Shown here one piece after another: positions 44,378 through 56,823 of a DNA stretch of 64,000 bases; within the stretch, counting starts at the first letter, position 1; each line of letters opens with the position of its first letter. The notes under the pieces are model-generated. The model worked only from the letters and a program-made list of their open reading frames with translations, did no database searches and was not told the origin of the DNA. This DNA is from Neofusicoccum parvum (lineage: Eukaryota; Ascomycota; Dothideomycetes; Botryosphaeriales; Botryosphaeriaceae). The translations under genes were made by a program, and so were the position numbers. The stretch is taken from the NCBI GenBank assembly GCA_020912385.1, contig CP087212.1, positions 1 to 64,000 on the forward strand, in the 5' to 3' direction.

Positions 44378-46238
44378 ACGTAGTTTATCATCGAGTCGGA
44401 CACATCATCGAGTCGGACAAGATTTCAAACACTACAACTTCAAATCGCCACAACTCCACGAAAAACACATTAAAGTTACTCGTTCGAGTCGGAATCCGAA
44501 GAACTATTTACATCCTTAGCCTCTGGGCATGTTCTTGCATTGTGGCCGGCCTTACGACAGATACCACAGAGTCGCGTACCCGTTTTACGACGTTTCGATG
44601 ACCCCTCCCCTATATCTTCATTAGGACCTTCCTGCTCAACAACGCCCTTTTGAACTAAGAGCCGGCTAGCTTCCTTGCCAGTAAGAGGCCCCGAATCTTG
44701 TAATCGGGTCCTTTTAGCCCGCCGGCGCTTTGAGAGAGCCTCATTTGCCTCTCGAAGTGCCTTGACCTCGCTAGTTAAAAGCGTTAGCTGGTGGCTATTT
44801 GCTACTATAGCCTTTGCCAACTGGTCGATAGAATTTAGAATTGGCGTTGGAGAGCTTCCCTGATGTCGAGCCACCTGATTCTTAATTAAAGTTGACTGCG
44901 AGATAGCTTCGGTGGCGGTCTGCGGTGTCTGAGAGACCCAAGGTTGGGGTAGGCCGTCGGAGCTTCTAGAAGGCGTTGGTGTCCGCAACTTAACATCCAG
45001 CTTCGAAAGTACGGCATCTGGATTAAAAGGGACTAGGCCAGTGCCTCGAAAACCGCCTTCGATATTTTGTTTGGTAAAAATTGCTTCGAAGGTGGTTTTA
45101 AACGCGGGGAGGAAGTCGTCCTTTGTAATATGCGTAACGTTGGCCCGAGCGAGAAACGAAATCTCAGTACCATACGCCTTCTTTAACGGTCCAAAAATGC
45201 CAACATCGAGAGGCTGGGTTAGATGCGAAGAATGAGCAGGTAGATAGAGCGGAACGATGTTGTGTTCTTTGTAGTATTTATTAAATTCGGCGTTGATGTG
45301 GCTCTCATAGCCATCCAGTACTAGCATCCGCCACCGACCCTTCCGGCGGGATTTAGTATGCTGGTCAAAGTGCTGAAGCCAGTCGAGACCGGTCTTATGA
45401 TCAGTCCAGCCGTTCTGAGTTGTTTTGATTACCCATTTGGCCGGAACGTGGCCGCCAGAGTACCAGGCGGCAAGGTGGAATCGGCCTGCGATGCAGAGAA
45501 AAGGCGGCACCACGAAACCATCTGCCGCAACACTGCAAATTGCCGTTGCCCATTCTCGGTTGCCTGGCTGAATAGCCTTTGGCTTGCCGACCCGGTCAGA
45601 GCGCGTAACAACCATTCCAGGCCGAATCATGCCCATCATAAAGCCTGTTTCATCAAAGTTGTAGAAATCGCAGTCTTAGATGCCGTACTTCGTACGCATA
45701 TTGGCGACTAGAGAGAACCACGCGCTTAACACGTTAGGATCTTCTTGTAAGGCCCTCTGGTAGTCGTAGGCGCGAGAGAAACGCGTGCGGAGCTCTGGTC
45801 GTCGTGTAATAAAGCGGTCAGTCCAGCACTTTCCGACGCGTCGCGCGTTACGCTCTACCGTCAACAAATTCGCGATATCTTCAACGTCAGCCCTCCGAGG
45901 CGAAAATCCTCGGGAATCTAGATCAAGGATGTATTGAACAATTGCCTCCTCCTCTGCAGTCGTTAGAGTCGACCGCCCGTTGCGAGTATCCGCCCTTGGA
46001 GTCCTACCAGCCAATCTGTCACTGAGTGTACTCCGAGGAACATCGTAGAGCTCAACAAGCCGTCGTAAAGTTAATTGGGGTGTCGTTCGCTTCGCCTCGA
46101 TCGCAAGAATAATGCGAGACTCAAGAGTAAGAACCTGCATCGTTGTGGTGGAGGAAAAACGCGTTGTGAAGTTGGGGTGGTGGTGGTGAGGAATCTTGTC
46201 CGACTCGATGATGTGTCCGACTCGATGATAAACTACGT
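44378..46238 (-). mobile_element. Pogo/Fot1-like DNA transposon with perfect 47-bp TIRs
   Basis: 1,861 bp bounded by TA (44376-44377 and 46239-46240). Terminal inverted repeats 44378-44424 and 46192-46238 match perfectly over 47 bp, and each holds two copies of ATCATCGAGTCGGACA. Composition is normal, in sharp contrast to the mutated host sequence, so the insertion is young. One transposase gene fills the interior. Confidence 0.95.
44476..46140 (-). pseudogene. Pogo/Fot1-type transposase, one nonsense codon, C-terminal zinc knuckle
   Basis: ATG at 46140, one frame to TAG/TAA at 44476, about 555 codons, interrupted only by TAA at about 45676 (former CAA, giving GIQDCDFYNFDETGF). Domains: psq/HTH and CENP-B-like N-terminus (QLTLRRLVELYDVPRSTLSDRL; GRSTLTTAEEEAIVQYI), then DDE endonuclease with NFDETGF (first Asp), MLVLDGYESH (second Asp) and LPAHSSHLTQPLDVGIFGPL. 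A coiled coil follows, then a C-terminal CCHC knuckle CGICRKAGHNARTC and an acidic SDSDSNE end. Restoration by one transition suggests very recent loss. Confidence 0.9.
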
Positions 46239-48501
46239 TATAGCTTCTTTAAATAGAAGTAAATCTTTCTTATTCTATTCTTATTCTTTAGGGTCCTCTA
46301 GTAATCTAGTATTAAGGACTAATTCGTAGGGTATTAACTAAAGTAATTAAGCCGTTCTTTATTTAAGTCTCTTATCTATATCTATTATAGGTAGGTCTTA
46401 GTCCTTTCTTATTAATACGTCTACTAATCTATTAGTTTTCCCTAGGATATATTTAATAGTAAAGGAGAAGCGGCTAAGCTCTCTCTACTATTAAATCTAT
46501 CTTTTAGAAAGCCTTCTTACTATAGTAAAGTACTCTAGGTTCTTATAATTAGTAAGAATCTTAAACTAATAAAGTCCTTTTAGTTTAGTATCCTACTAAC
46601 GTAGGTATTTAACTACTATAAGTAGTTCCTTATTATAGATTAGGTAGTTATATTCTACTAGAAGATTCTTCTTTAAAAAGAACGCTACTAGTCGTAGAAA
46701 GCTATCGTTATTAAATTATTAGAGTACTCCTCCTATATAGTAGCTAGATAAGTCTATTACGAGGATTATTTCTCGCTCTAGGTCGAATTATATAAGGACT
46801 AGTATAGTAATAAAGGCCTTTTTTAGTTTCTTAAATATAGTATTAGCTTTTTAACTCTATTAGAAGACGGTGTTCTTTCTTATTAAGGAGACTAGGGGAG
46901 ATACTAGGTTAGAGAAGCCCTTAATAAACCGTTAGTAAAAGTTAGTAAAACTAAGGAATCCAAGTACCCCTTTTATAGTCGTTATTGCTTTCCATTCTTA
47001 AATTACTCTAACCTTCTCTAGGTCTATACGGATGCCCTATCCGGCCTTAATAATATACCTAAGATACTTAGTAGACTGGACTTTAAATTTATATTTCTTT
47101 AGGTTAAGTTGTAGGCCTATAGCGTCTAGCTTCTCTAGTACCTTATTTATCTTTTCTTAGTACTTCTAACGAGTTCCATCTATAAAGATAAGAATATTAT
47201 TAACGTAGGTAGAGATAAAGTTATCTAAGAAATCTCTTAATATCTAGTTAATATACTATTAGAAAGTACTAGGTGTATTCGCTAGTCTAAATAGTATTAC
47301 TAACTATTTAAAGAGTCTAAAGCGTGTCTAGAATACCGTTAACCACTCGCTTCCTTCTATAATTCGTATCCGGTAGAAGATAGTACTTACGTCGAGCTTC
47401 GTAAACCACTTAGCCTTACTAATTCGATTAAGTATTTCCTAGATTAGTAGTAGGGAGTAGCGGTTCTTTCTTATAATCCGATTAAGAGCCCGGTAGTTAT
47501 AGTAGAAATGAAGGCCTCCTCTAGGTTTCTTTATAAAGAGAATAGGTACTACTACTAGCGAGTTGCTTATATGAATAAAGCCTTTATTAAGTAGCTTATT
47601 AAGAGTCTTCCTTAGTATAAGAAGCTCGTTACGAGACATATTATATAGAGGTCCCTATAGAGCGTTGGGTGTCTTGCTATTGGTGTCCTTTTCGAGTTTA
47701 ATTTAATAGTTAATTCCAGGTTAATATAGTAGAAGTTTGTCTACTTCTTTCTTATCAAAGAGGCTAGTTCGTCTTATATCTACCTAGCTTAGTAACTGGG
47801 TTTAAATATCCATAGGGGGCTTCTCCCGTAAGGCCTTATTAATATCTACGAGGCTGGCTATAAAAACCTAATATCCCTTCTTCCTTCTATGCTTTAGAAG
47901 GTAGTAAAAGACAGCGGCTCTAATTAGCTTTCCTTAAGGCTTAGAGAGGTTAGAGTCTTACTTAATAGTTAATCCAGTATCCTTAAAGGTAATAATCCGT
48001 TCGCTTTAATCAAGTACTACCTTTTCCTATACTATCTAGGGGCTCCCTAGTATAAGATCGCATCTAAAGAGTTTTAGGACGATATAGAAGAATATACGCT
48101 TTTAATAATAGCCCCTAATATCGACTTTAGCCTAGGCAACTTTATTAATCTTCCACCTAGTTGGTGTTAATCCATCTAGTATCCTTGGTGAGATTTTAAT
48201 ACGCGGGAGGTTATAGCGTTTAGTAAATTTATAGCTTATTATAGCGTAGAATTTACAACTAGTATTAGTAAGAGCTTTTCTAAAAGTCTCTTTATTAATT
48301 ATAACTAAAGTAAGAAGTGAATCCTATTCTAATTTAGGTTACTATTTACGCTATTTATCCTATACTTCCTACTTTTCCTCCACTATTAGCTCCTATCTAC
48401 GATTTCTAATAGGAGCTTTTAGTTTTTTAACTACTAGGAGGAGGTCTTATTATCCTCTATATCTTCTAGTTACGGTCCTACGTATTCCTCCTACTAAGTA
48501 G

Positions 48502-48980
48502 TGTAACGGCGGGCCTCTGCCTCTAAGGATCAAACACCAAAGAGGGTGGTAAGCCGTGTAGGGTTTATCTTAAGTGGGTACAAGGTAGGGGGAGAGAACA
48601 AGTATGAACGAATATACGTGACTGAGCACTGCGTGCGAAGGCCGTGTTACTAATCAATGGTGTAGATTGATTATTGAAGTTGACCACGAAGGGTTAAAGC
48701 TATGCTAGTGAGCGTGGTTTATATACATAGGAGAGTTCTATCAATCTGGTACTTTACTCTGTATACTCTATACCTCCGGTGGGCGGTCTGTAGTAGAGCA
48801 GGCAGAGCACCTAGCATTGCTCCTGCTGCTCTGTCCTCAGGGGCCCGTGCGTAGAGGGAGCACCGAGAGCAGCTTCTTGGCGTCACGTGAATCCCGTGAC
48901 TACGTGGATTCTCTTCCGCGCTACGACGGCGCTCCCCACTTTCTTCCTTATCCTGTTGCTGTAAAGGCTGCGCCGTAACA
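48502..48980 (-). repeat. Solo LTR, target duplication AGTAG, third U3 type
   Basis: 479 bp of the TGTTACGGCG family, flanked by AGTAG at 48497-48501 and 48981-48985. R-U5 matches 15032 and 22647. Its U3 is distinct (GCAGAGCA, GCTGCTCT-type words), again with CACGTG (48884-48889). It is inserted in the RIP-degraded Gypsy copy and is itself little mutated, so younger. Confidence 0.93.
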
Positions 48981-50096
48981 AGTAGGCCTTGTAAAGCGTA
49001 TAGGTCTCCTTAGTAGTAGCTAGGGGTATTAGGTAATTAGATGCGTTAAGTCGCTACAGCGTAGGTAACGGTGTTCCTCCTTTTATTTCTACATCTCTTA
49101 ATCATTTACCCACTTAACACGGCGCCCTTAGGCTACCTTAGCTGGCCTAGTAGGTTCCTAGTCTATATTATCGTATTAGGGCGTTGTTGTTTTTGGCTAC
49201 TTGGACCCTGGCTACCTACTAGTGGACCCTACCGAGCTAATCTTATTCTAACTATGCTACTACCCTTCCTACCAGCCCTATTGGGCTTTCTTACTATTAT
49301 TACGTATATAAAATACCTCTAGTTGATTACTAACGCGTTTTAGCTTAGTATAGTAGTCCTTAAAGGACTAGCTTGTACTTCTAAGGCTAATTATACTATA
49401 CTAAAGCTCTTAACTAAGTCCTACTTCTAAGTAAGCTTTTAGGATCTTATCTGGCTAGTAAGTACCTTCTACCTCTAGTACTAGTTTGCGAAACTCGGTA
49501 AAGTATTCTATAAAAGGCTTATTAGTTTAGCGTAGCTTATACAGCTTGCGCTAGGCTTTTTCTTATATATAGGGGTCGCTAAATAATAGGCGTAGTTGGT
49601 CTAGTAGGTACTAAGTAGTTATATTACTTATGTTAGTGGTGGCTTGTATCTAGGGCTATAGCTGACGCGCTACCTCGCCTCTAAGTTAATTATAGAGTAT
49701 AAAGAACTTGGTTGCCTCGTTAAAGTTATTATAATCTACGGAGAGCTTTACTAAGGCCTAAGAGATCTAGGGTTTAAGTTTATCCCTATTGCCTAAGAAC
49801 TTAGCGAGGGGGCTAAGGTTCTTAGTAGGCTTATTATTCTAAGAGGAAGGCGCGTGTTCTTAGGGCTAGGCTATAGCCTATACTTAAAGAGGCTCGGTTG
49901 GTTATTACTTAGAAATTATAGTTCTAGTTTAGGACGTCTATTACCTCTTTTCTAGCTATTCCACCTTACTATTTAGTGCGCTCATCTAAGCTATCATCTA
50001 CTATAGTATCTACTTTATTTCTTAGGATTCTTAAGCCCGTTACTCCTCCTTATACTATAGATTAACTATTCTAAGAATCCCTCGCTTCGTATTACT

Positions 50097-50190
50097 TCTA
50101 GTAATTCTAGTAGTTCTAGTAATTCTAGTAATTCTAGTAATTCTAGTAATTCTAGTAATTCTAGTAATTCCAGTAATTCTAGTAATTCCA
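50097..50190. repeat. (AGTAATTCT)n 9-bp tandem array
   Basis: About ten units of AGTAATTCT with few changes, just before the LINE insertion site. It resembles the subtelomeric TTCTAGTTC array near the telomere in unit length and AGT/TTCT content. Confidence 0.8.
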
Positions 50191-50225
50191 ATACAAGACT
50201 ATACTAATAATCTAGTTCAAAAAAC

Positions 50226-51791
50226 ATGACCGCACCAAAAAATCGACCTCAAGCTACGGCGCTGGAAGAGGGCCCTAGGGACTCTTCCCAGCCCCAAAAC
50301 CAGCTATACAACAACCCCAGCAGCAGCAACCACGCTGGGGCGGAAGGAGAGGGCCGGAAGAGGGACAAAATGCCCCCCCAAGGCACCCAACCCCACCACC
50401 CACAGCACAGCCAACAGGCACCCAAGCAGGCTCCTATCAGCGTAGAGTACATCAACAGAGCAAATAAAACACTTGAAACCATCCAGCAGGCCCTATAGAT
50501 GCCGGGTAGCGACCCCCTAGCTCTCTCTTCCCAGCTGAAAAATTTTCTCAGCGTTGCCAAGACAATCTTCCAGGGATTCACCACCACCCTCCAGGAGGCC
50601 AACTCTAAGGATCCAGGCCTCAAGGATATCATAAAGGAAATCCAGGAGGTTAAGAAAGCCATCAGCGTGCCTCTCCAACCTGCAGTCCTAAAGTGGTCAC
50701 AGATTGTAGCTCAGACAACCCTGAAGCCACCCACCCCCCCCATCACTACAGAGCTCACCCTGCACTTCCCTGAGCAACAGGACAGGCAGGAAATTGCCTC
50801 ACTCTCCAACGAAGCCATCATCCAAAAGATCCAGGCAGGCAAGGGATTTGCCTGTAAAAAAGTCCTCGCAGCAAGGAAGCTCCCAAGTAGAGACATTAGA
50901 ATCTTTGTCCCTAACCCAAACACCAGGACAGAACTGCTAAAGGACCAAGATTGGACCTTAGGGCTGGGCAGGGAGGTCAGACCCAACCAGCAGATGTACT
51001 CAGTGCTAGTACACAATGTCCCACTTAAAGGTATTGATACCAATAACCCACAGGCCATCAAGATAATCCAGGAGCAGAACATATCTCTACACCCCGGCCT
51101 CTAGGTCAGCAAGATGGCCTGGCTAAAGAGGAAGCTCCCTGTAGGGAAAACCCACTCAGCAGTAATACTCAGTACCACCAACCCAGAGACTGCTAACCAG
51201 GTGATTACGAAGGGCATCATCTGTAATTACTCCCTTCACACTACGGAATACTACAGCCCTCTGTTCACAGTCACCCAGTGCTTTAAGTGCCAGGCCTATG
51301 GCCACATTGCCAGCCACTGCAGGAAGGAGGCCAAGTGTGGCAAGTGTGCAGGCAGCCACAACACTAGAGAGTGTACCAAGGAAGAAACGCAGTGTGCCAA
51401 CTGCAACTAGAAGCACAATACATGGAGTAACTCCTGCCCTACACGCAGGGCAAACCAGGCTAGAGCAAACAGTACCCGCCTAACAAACCCAGGAGGATAT
51501 AGAGAAAGAACTCAGCCCCAGCAACAGATACAAGAAGGATGGACTCTAGCAAGGTCTAAGAAGAGGATTAGAACAGAGGAATCACAGAAGGAGGAGCCAA
51601 AGAGAGGCCCAGGCAGACCTAGAGACCTTAGCAGACCCCCTCCACCCGGCCAGATGATCTTCTCTGGCATGGGACTGCGCAGTTCCCAGTATGCCCCAGA
51701 GATAAACCTAGAAGAGGTGGTCCTACCCACACAGGCCAGCTCCACCCCCCCAACGCAACCTGACACAGATATGGGAGACAATCAATGCTAA
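50226..51791 (+). pseudogene. LINE ORF1, gag-like with CCHC knuckles
   Basis: ATG 50226, stop TAA 51789-51791, one frame interrupted by TAG at 50496, 51102 and 51408 (former CAG/TGG). A Pro/Gln-rich head is followed by a coiled coil, an RRM-like or esterase-like middle (ELTLHFPEQQDRQEI; DIRIFVPNPNTRTELL) and zinc knuckles CFKCQAYGHIASHC, CGKCAGSHNTREC and CANC. It acts as an RNA-binding chaperone in related LINEs. Confidence 0.85.
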
Positions 51792-54700
51792 ACACAACAC
51801 TACTATCAATTATACAGTACAACGTTAATAAGAGTGCGGACAAGGTAATAATCCCCCTCTATAGAGAACTAGACCCAAGAACCCACCATATCCTGGCCAT
51901 CCAGGAACCCTGGAGAAACCCCAGAGTTAAGACAACAGTAAAACACCCTGCTTACTATACCATCTTCCCCTACGAGGGAGAAGCGAGAACCTGCTTCCTA
52001 ATAAGCAAGGCCCTTGCCCTAGAATCCTGGCAGGAAACTATCCACTCCCTAGACCTCATCACCCTTACTGTTAACACCCCATCATGTACCATCCACATTC
52101 ATAATTACTACAACCCGCCACCTCTCTCCCATACTAGCATAGCTATGGGTACCCTACCACTCCTCTCAGAGGCTCTAAACAGGCCTGGAGAACACATCCT
52201 ACTTGGAGACTTCAACCTCTATCACCCCCTCTGGGGAGGCATTACCTCCCCCACCCAACACAGCCTCTCAGATAACCTGATTAAGACAGCTACCACAGCT
52301 AACCTCAACCTGGCCCTACCAAGGGGAACTATCACCAGGAAAACCAACAATAGTAAAAGTACAATTGACCTCATCTTCACCACCTACTGGCTAGAGGAGA
52401 GGATCCTGCGCTGCGGGGTCTCCTAGGAACTAGAATCCTCCTCTGATCACCTACCTATAATCACCACATTTGATATCTCCCCCACCCCAGCAGCCTCGCA
52501 ACCCCCCAGGCCACAATGGAAAAAGGCGGACTGGGAGAGAACCAATAAGACCCTCCAAGCCAGAGTCTCAAGGCTGGAAAACCTCCCACTGGACACTGAG
52601 AGAGACATAGACCAATTCACTGAGCAGCTCCAGGCAGCCATCCAAACAACAGTCTAGGAAACCATCCCAGTAGCAAAACCCTCACCTTGGGCCACCACGC
52701 AGTGGACAAGAGAATGCTCTGAACTAGTCCGATAGGCTAGAGCTGCTAGGAGAAAGTGGACTACTACAGGCAGGGAAGAGGACTAGGTGGCCTACCAAGC
52801 CACAGCCAACAACAAGAAGAGGCAAATCAGGAGGGACAGGATAAAAGCATGGCGAAAAACAGTAGCTAAAATCACCTCAAACCCAGGCGCCATCTAGAAA
52901 CTCTCAAAATGGGCTAGAATAAGGGCACTAGAGCCACCAGCTCCACCCCAGTTTCCCCCACTCCAGGACACAGAAGGACAACTACACCATAACATTCAGA
53001 CAAAAACCAACATCCTTAGAAGCCAGTTCTTTCCCCCACCAAAAGAAGCCAACCTCTCTGACCTAGACGGGTATACATATCCAGCCCCAGTAGAAATCTC
53101 ACAGGATATTATAGAAGAGCAGGTACTCCACACCATCAAGCGGCTTCCCCCAGACAAGGCACCTGGGCCAGATAAGATCATCAACAGAATCCTAAAGCAG
53201 TGTGCACAAGTGCTAGGCAAGACAATTACTAGACTCTTCCAGAGATGCCTAGCACTAGCCTACCATCCTAGACAGTTCAAAACCTCTACCACTGTGGTAC
53301 TAAAGAAACCACAGAGAGAAGACTACACCAAGGCAAAGGCATACAGACCAATTGCCCTACTCAACACACTAGGCAAGCTGCTTGAGCGGATAGTGGCAGA
53401 CAGAATCTCCCAGGCCACTGAAACCAACCACCTCCTCCCAGACTACTAGATGGGAGCTAGGAGGAGTAGATCAGCGGTTACTGCCCTTAGTCTTCTCACA
53501 GAACAAATCCACGCTGTCTAGAAACAGGATCCAGGCCTAGTAGCCTCTGTCCTCAGCTTAGATATCTCTGGGGCATACGACCATGTGTCCCATAAGAGGC
53601 TCCTCCATAACATGAAAGCTGCAAGGCTACCAGGCTGGGTGGAGAGGTTTACCCACTCCTTTCTGAGTGAAAGGTCAACACAGCTCCTCTTTAGAGGATA
53701 CACAAGCCAGGCCATCTCCACCCCCACAGGGATCCCACAAGGCTCCTCATTATCACCAATCCTATACCTCTTCTTTGCCTCCAACCTCCTTACAGAGCTC
53801 AGAAGGGGGAATGTCTTCCCTATTGGGTTTGTAGATGATACAAACATCCTGACCTTTAGCAGGTCTACAGAGCATAACTGTAGGGTGCTTGAAGGAGCAA
53901 ATAGGACCTGTGAAAAGTGGGCAGCCACCCATGGATCAGCCTTCTCCCCAGACAAGTACCACCTCATCCACTTCAGCAGGAAACCACGCAGGTTCAACAT
54001 GGCGGCAAAAATCCAGATTCCTGGCTTTGAGGGAAACCCAGAGCCACTGATCAAGATACTAGGCGTCCATGTTGACAGTAAGCTGAGGTGGGGCCCACAT
54101 ATCAAGGAAACCAGTGCCAAAGCCACCAGACAGTGCATGTCCCTTACCAGGCTTGCCGCATCAACCTGGGGCGCTTCCTTTACCAAGGCGCGCCACATCT
54201 ACACAGCTATAGTGAGGCCAGTCCTCACCTATGGGTGTGGTGTATGGCACACGCCAGAGGGTACCCCAGGGTGGAGAAGGACAGCAACCAAACCCCTTGA
54301 GAAGATCCAGAACCAGTGCCTACGCACCATAGCAGGTGCCTATAAGTCTACCCCTACGCAAACACTGGAACATGAGACTGGGATCCCCCCCCTCCTACTA
54401 CATCTGGATGAACTGACCTTGGCCCACTCTATCCGGACCAGGGAAGGACCAGCAACGGCAGTAATTGAGGCAACATGCAGGGACATCAAGGTAGTAGCTA
54501 GAGCAGCATTTAGTGCAAAGGGAACAGCTAGCCCAGCTAGAGGGAAGCTACTTGAGGGGAGAGTGAACTCCCTCCTTAGTAGCTGCCCACCTAATGCACA
54601 GAAACTACCACAGAGGACCCAACTCCGCATGGCAATAAGGGAGCAGTGGAAAAAGAGGTGGACAGAGCAAACCAGGCAGGAGGGGAGGCCAGTAGCCCAG

Positions 54701-55101
54701 AGTTCACCCTGGAACCCAAAGATCAGGCAACTACACAGTGGCCTACTGAAACCACAGAGCACACTCCTTACCCTGCTGAGAACAGAACATATTGGACTGG
54801 AGGACTACCTCTCTAGACGCAAGGTGCCAGACCATCCAAGCCCTGCATGCCCATGCGGCTAGTACAGACAAACTCCAAAGCATATCCTCTTGTTCTGTCC
54901 TCACTTCTAAGCAGGCAGAGCCCAGATGCTTTATAAAGCTCAAACCACAGACTACCGCACTCTGCTGACAACAAAGAAAGGAGTCTATACGGCCACGGAG
55001 TGGTTTCTAAAGCTGGGGCTGCTAGGCCAATTTAGCCTGGCGAAGGAAATGGACCAGGAAAACCAAGAGGACCAGGAGGACCCAGTGGACCAAGGAGACT
55101 A
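51785..55101 (+). pseudogene. LINE ORF2, EEP endonuclease plus reverse transcriptase
   Basis: ATG at 51785 overlaps the ORF1 stop (ATGCTAA). Endonuclease motifs: QYNVNKSADK, ILAIQEPWRNP, LLGDFNLYHPLWGG, SDHLPI. RT motifs: RLPPDKAPGPDKI, YRPIALLNTLGKLLERI, GIPQGSSLSP, FVDDTNILTF. The C-terminus is HPSPACPCG...TPKHILLFC (CCHC). About ten TAG codons fit former TGG/CAG, for example near 52424, 52657, 53447 and 53521. The C-terminal 425-codon stretch (53585-54862) is open. Confidence 0.88.
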
Positions 55102-55569
55102 GGATGGAATGAGAGAGCTAGGAATCAATACCTAGGGTAATTGTAGGACTGCCACAGCAGCCACTACTGGTAAGCAGAAAAACGGGAAAAGAAGAGGTAA
55201 CGCACCCAATATAAAGAGAGGAGAGGTTTTCTACCTAGGAAAGGTTTTCCCCCTCGTGTAAACTACTATAGATAGCCTACCCCGCATGGACCCGTAAGGG
55301 AGCTAAATCGGGATGAAAATGAATCTATTTATTTATTTATTTATTTAATAATCTAGTTCTAATAAGTCTAGTAGGTTTAAAGTCTTAGCTATTATTAGGG
55401 CTTAACCTTAGGATAATTACTAAAAGGTTTATTACGCTATATACATTAAGCTAAGACTTAAAGAGAAGAAGAAGAAGAAGAATAAAGAAGAGAACTTAAA
55501 TATAAAGAGGACTTGGTATTACGTAACTACTAATAATCCTCTAAGGCTTCTCCTAAGGCTTTAGACTCT

Positions 55570-56057
55570 AATATATAGCGTAGCCTCCTTAGAGCGAGTA
55601 AATAGTAGAATAGAGGATTAAGTAGGGTGTACGCTTACGGCGCTAAAAGACCTATAAGGATCACGTGGCTTACGTGATACCAAGGGCACGATCTATCTAA
55701 TCTAACGAGCCTTAGGTATCTAGAGATAGATTAAAGGAACCTACCTCGCTATAATCTATTCGATCTATAAGGCCTACCTAATAACGCGAAGTAGATCAAA
55801 TAGATCTAGAATAGATTATATAGAACTCTCCTACGTATATAAACTACGCTCTCTAGTATAGCTTTAACCTTCGTAGTTAACTTTAATAATCAATCTACAC
55901 TATTAATTAGTAATACAGCCTTCGTACGTAGTACTTAGTTACATATATTTATTTATACTTATTCTCTCCCCCTATCTTATACCCACTTAAGGTAAACCCT
56001 ATACGACTTACTACCCTCTTTAGTATTTAATCCTTAGAGGTAGAGGCCTATTATTAT
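55570..56057 (+). repeat. Degenerate LTR of the TGTTACGGCG family
   Basis: AGCGTAGCCTCC near 55577 matches the GGCGCAGCCTCC start after C-to-T changes. CACGTG is at 55662-55667. TATATAAAC and the R-U5 end AGAGGTAGAGGCC (about 56036) align with the solo LTR at 36160. It is mutated throughout; ends are approximate. Confidence 0.75.
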
Positions 56058-56823
56058 AATCGAGTAACCCCTATATTAGTTATAGGAGGCTAAAGAGTTA
56101 ATACCTGGCTAGACTTAGCCTCGCTCTTCGGGGTAGGACTAAACCGCTTGTCTTTTTACCTACTACTATCTCTTCTTACTACTTCTTTTCTTTTTCGTCT
56201 TCTATAATTACTTAATTAGACCTATACGCTTCTATAAAGTAGACACCTATAAAACCTAATTAGGAAAAAGAAAAATAATACAATCCTAAAAGAAAATAGT
56301 CTACTATCCTAAGTAGGCCCTCTTTAATACTCTATTTCCTAGACTTTTATCTTCTATTAGCGGGCGCTTCTAAGCTCTAAGATATACCTAAAACCTAAGA
56401 AAACTATACCACTCCCGACTAGTAGTCTAGTATTCTATTCTTCGTGCCTCTATATATCTAGGCGCCTCCTAGAGACCTCTCGCGTATACTATACTCGTAA
56501 TCTAAGAGCCGTAAGTTACCTACTTATCTACTAGCTTTTTATCCATTCTATAGTCCCGTTTAAAACCCCTATATTTCAGATGCTAGTGTGAGATTACAAT
56601 AGCAATATACCTATACGTTATAATATTAAGCGTCGTGCCTAGATGTATGCTTATTTCCCTTACTAGAATAGCTCCTAACCTACTACTATCCTAGCTCCTA
56701 GATCCCTTCGGCTATAAAAAAGACGATAACTATTCTAGCCTTTTAAAGGCTAATATTTCCAGCTTCTACTAGAATAGTAGGACTAGCTAAAGATAATATA
56801 CTAATAGTTCGCTAACCTCCCTT

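Larger units (their letters stand above)
42611..50096 (-). mobile_element. Heavily RIP-mutated Ty3/Gypsy copy
   Basis: Minus-strand homolog of the element at 11.1-15.0 kb. RT fragment [20 protein letters not shown] at 47439-47639 aligns with MSRDELLVLRKTLNELLDKG at 12604, and the gag region at 49071-49322 aligns antisense to 11297-11629. Changes are overwhelmingly C-to-T/G-to-A and leave very AT-rich DNA without long frames. A pogo-like element (44378-46238) and a solo LTR (48502-48980) are inserted in it. It retains sequence beyond both ends of the 11-kb copy (gag N-terminus near 49.6-50.0 kb, integrase C-terminus near 43 kb). Confidence 0.85.
50219..55345 (+). mobile_element. Full-length LINE, 14-bp target duplication
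   Basis: TAATAATCTAGTTC occurs at 50205-50218 and again at 55346-55359. The element ends in a TTTA/TTTATTTA tail. It contains ORF1 (gag-like) and ORF2 (EEP endonuclease, RT, C-terminal CCHC) overlapping at ATGCTAA. Base composition is near normal, but both ORFs hold many TAG codons. No RNase H domain is seen. Confidence 0.93.
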
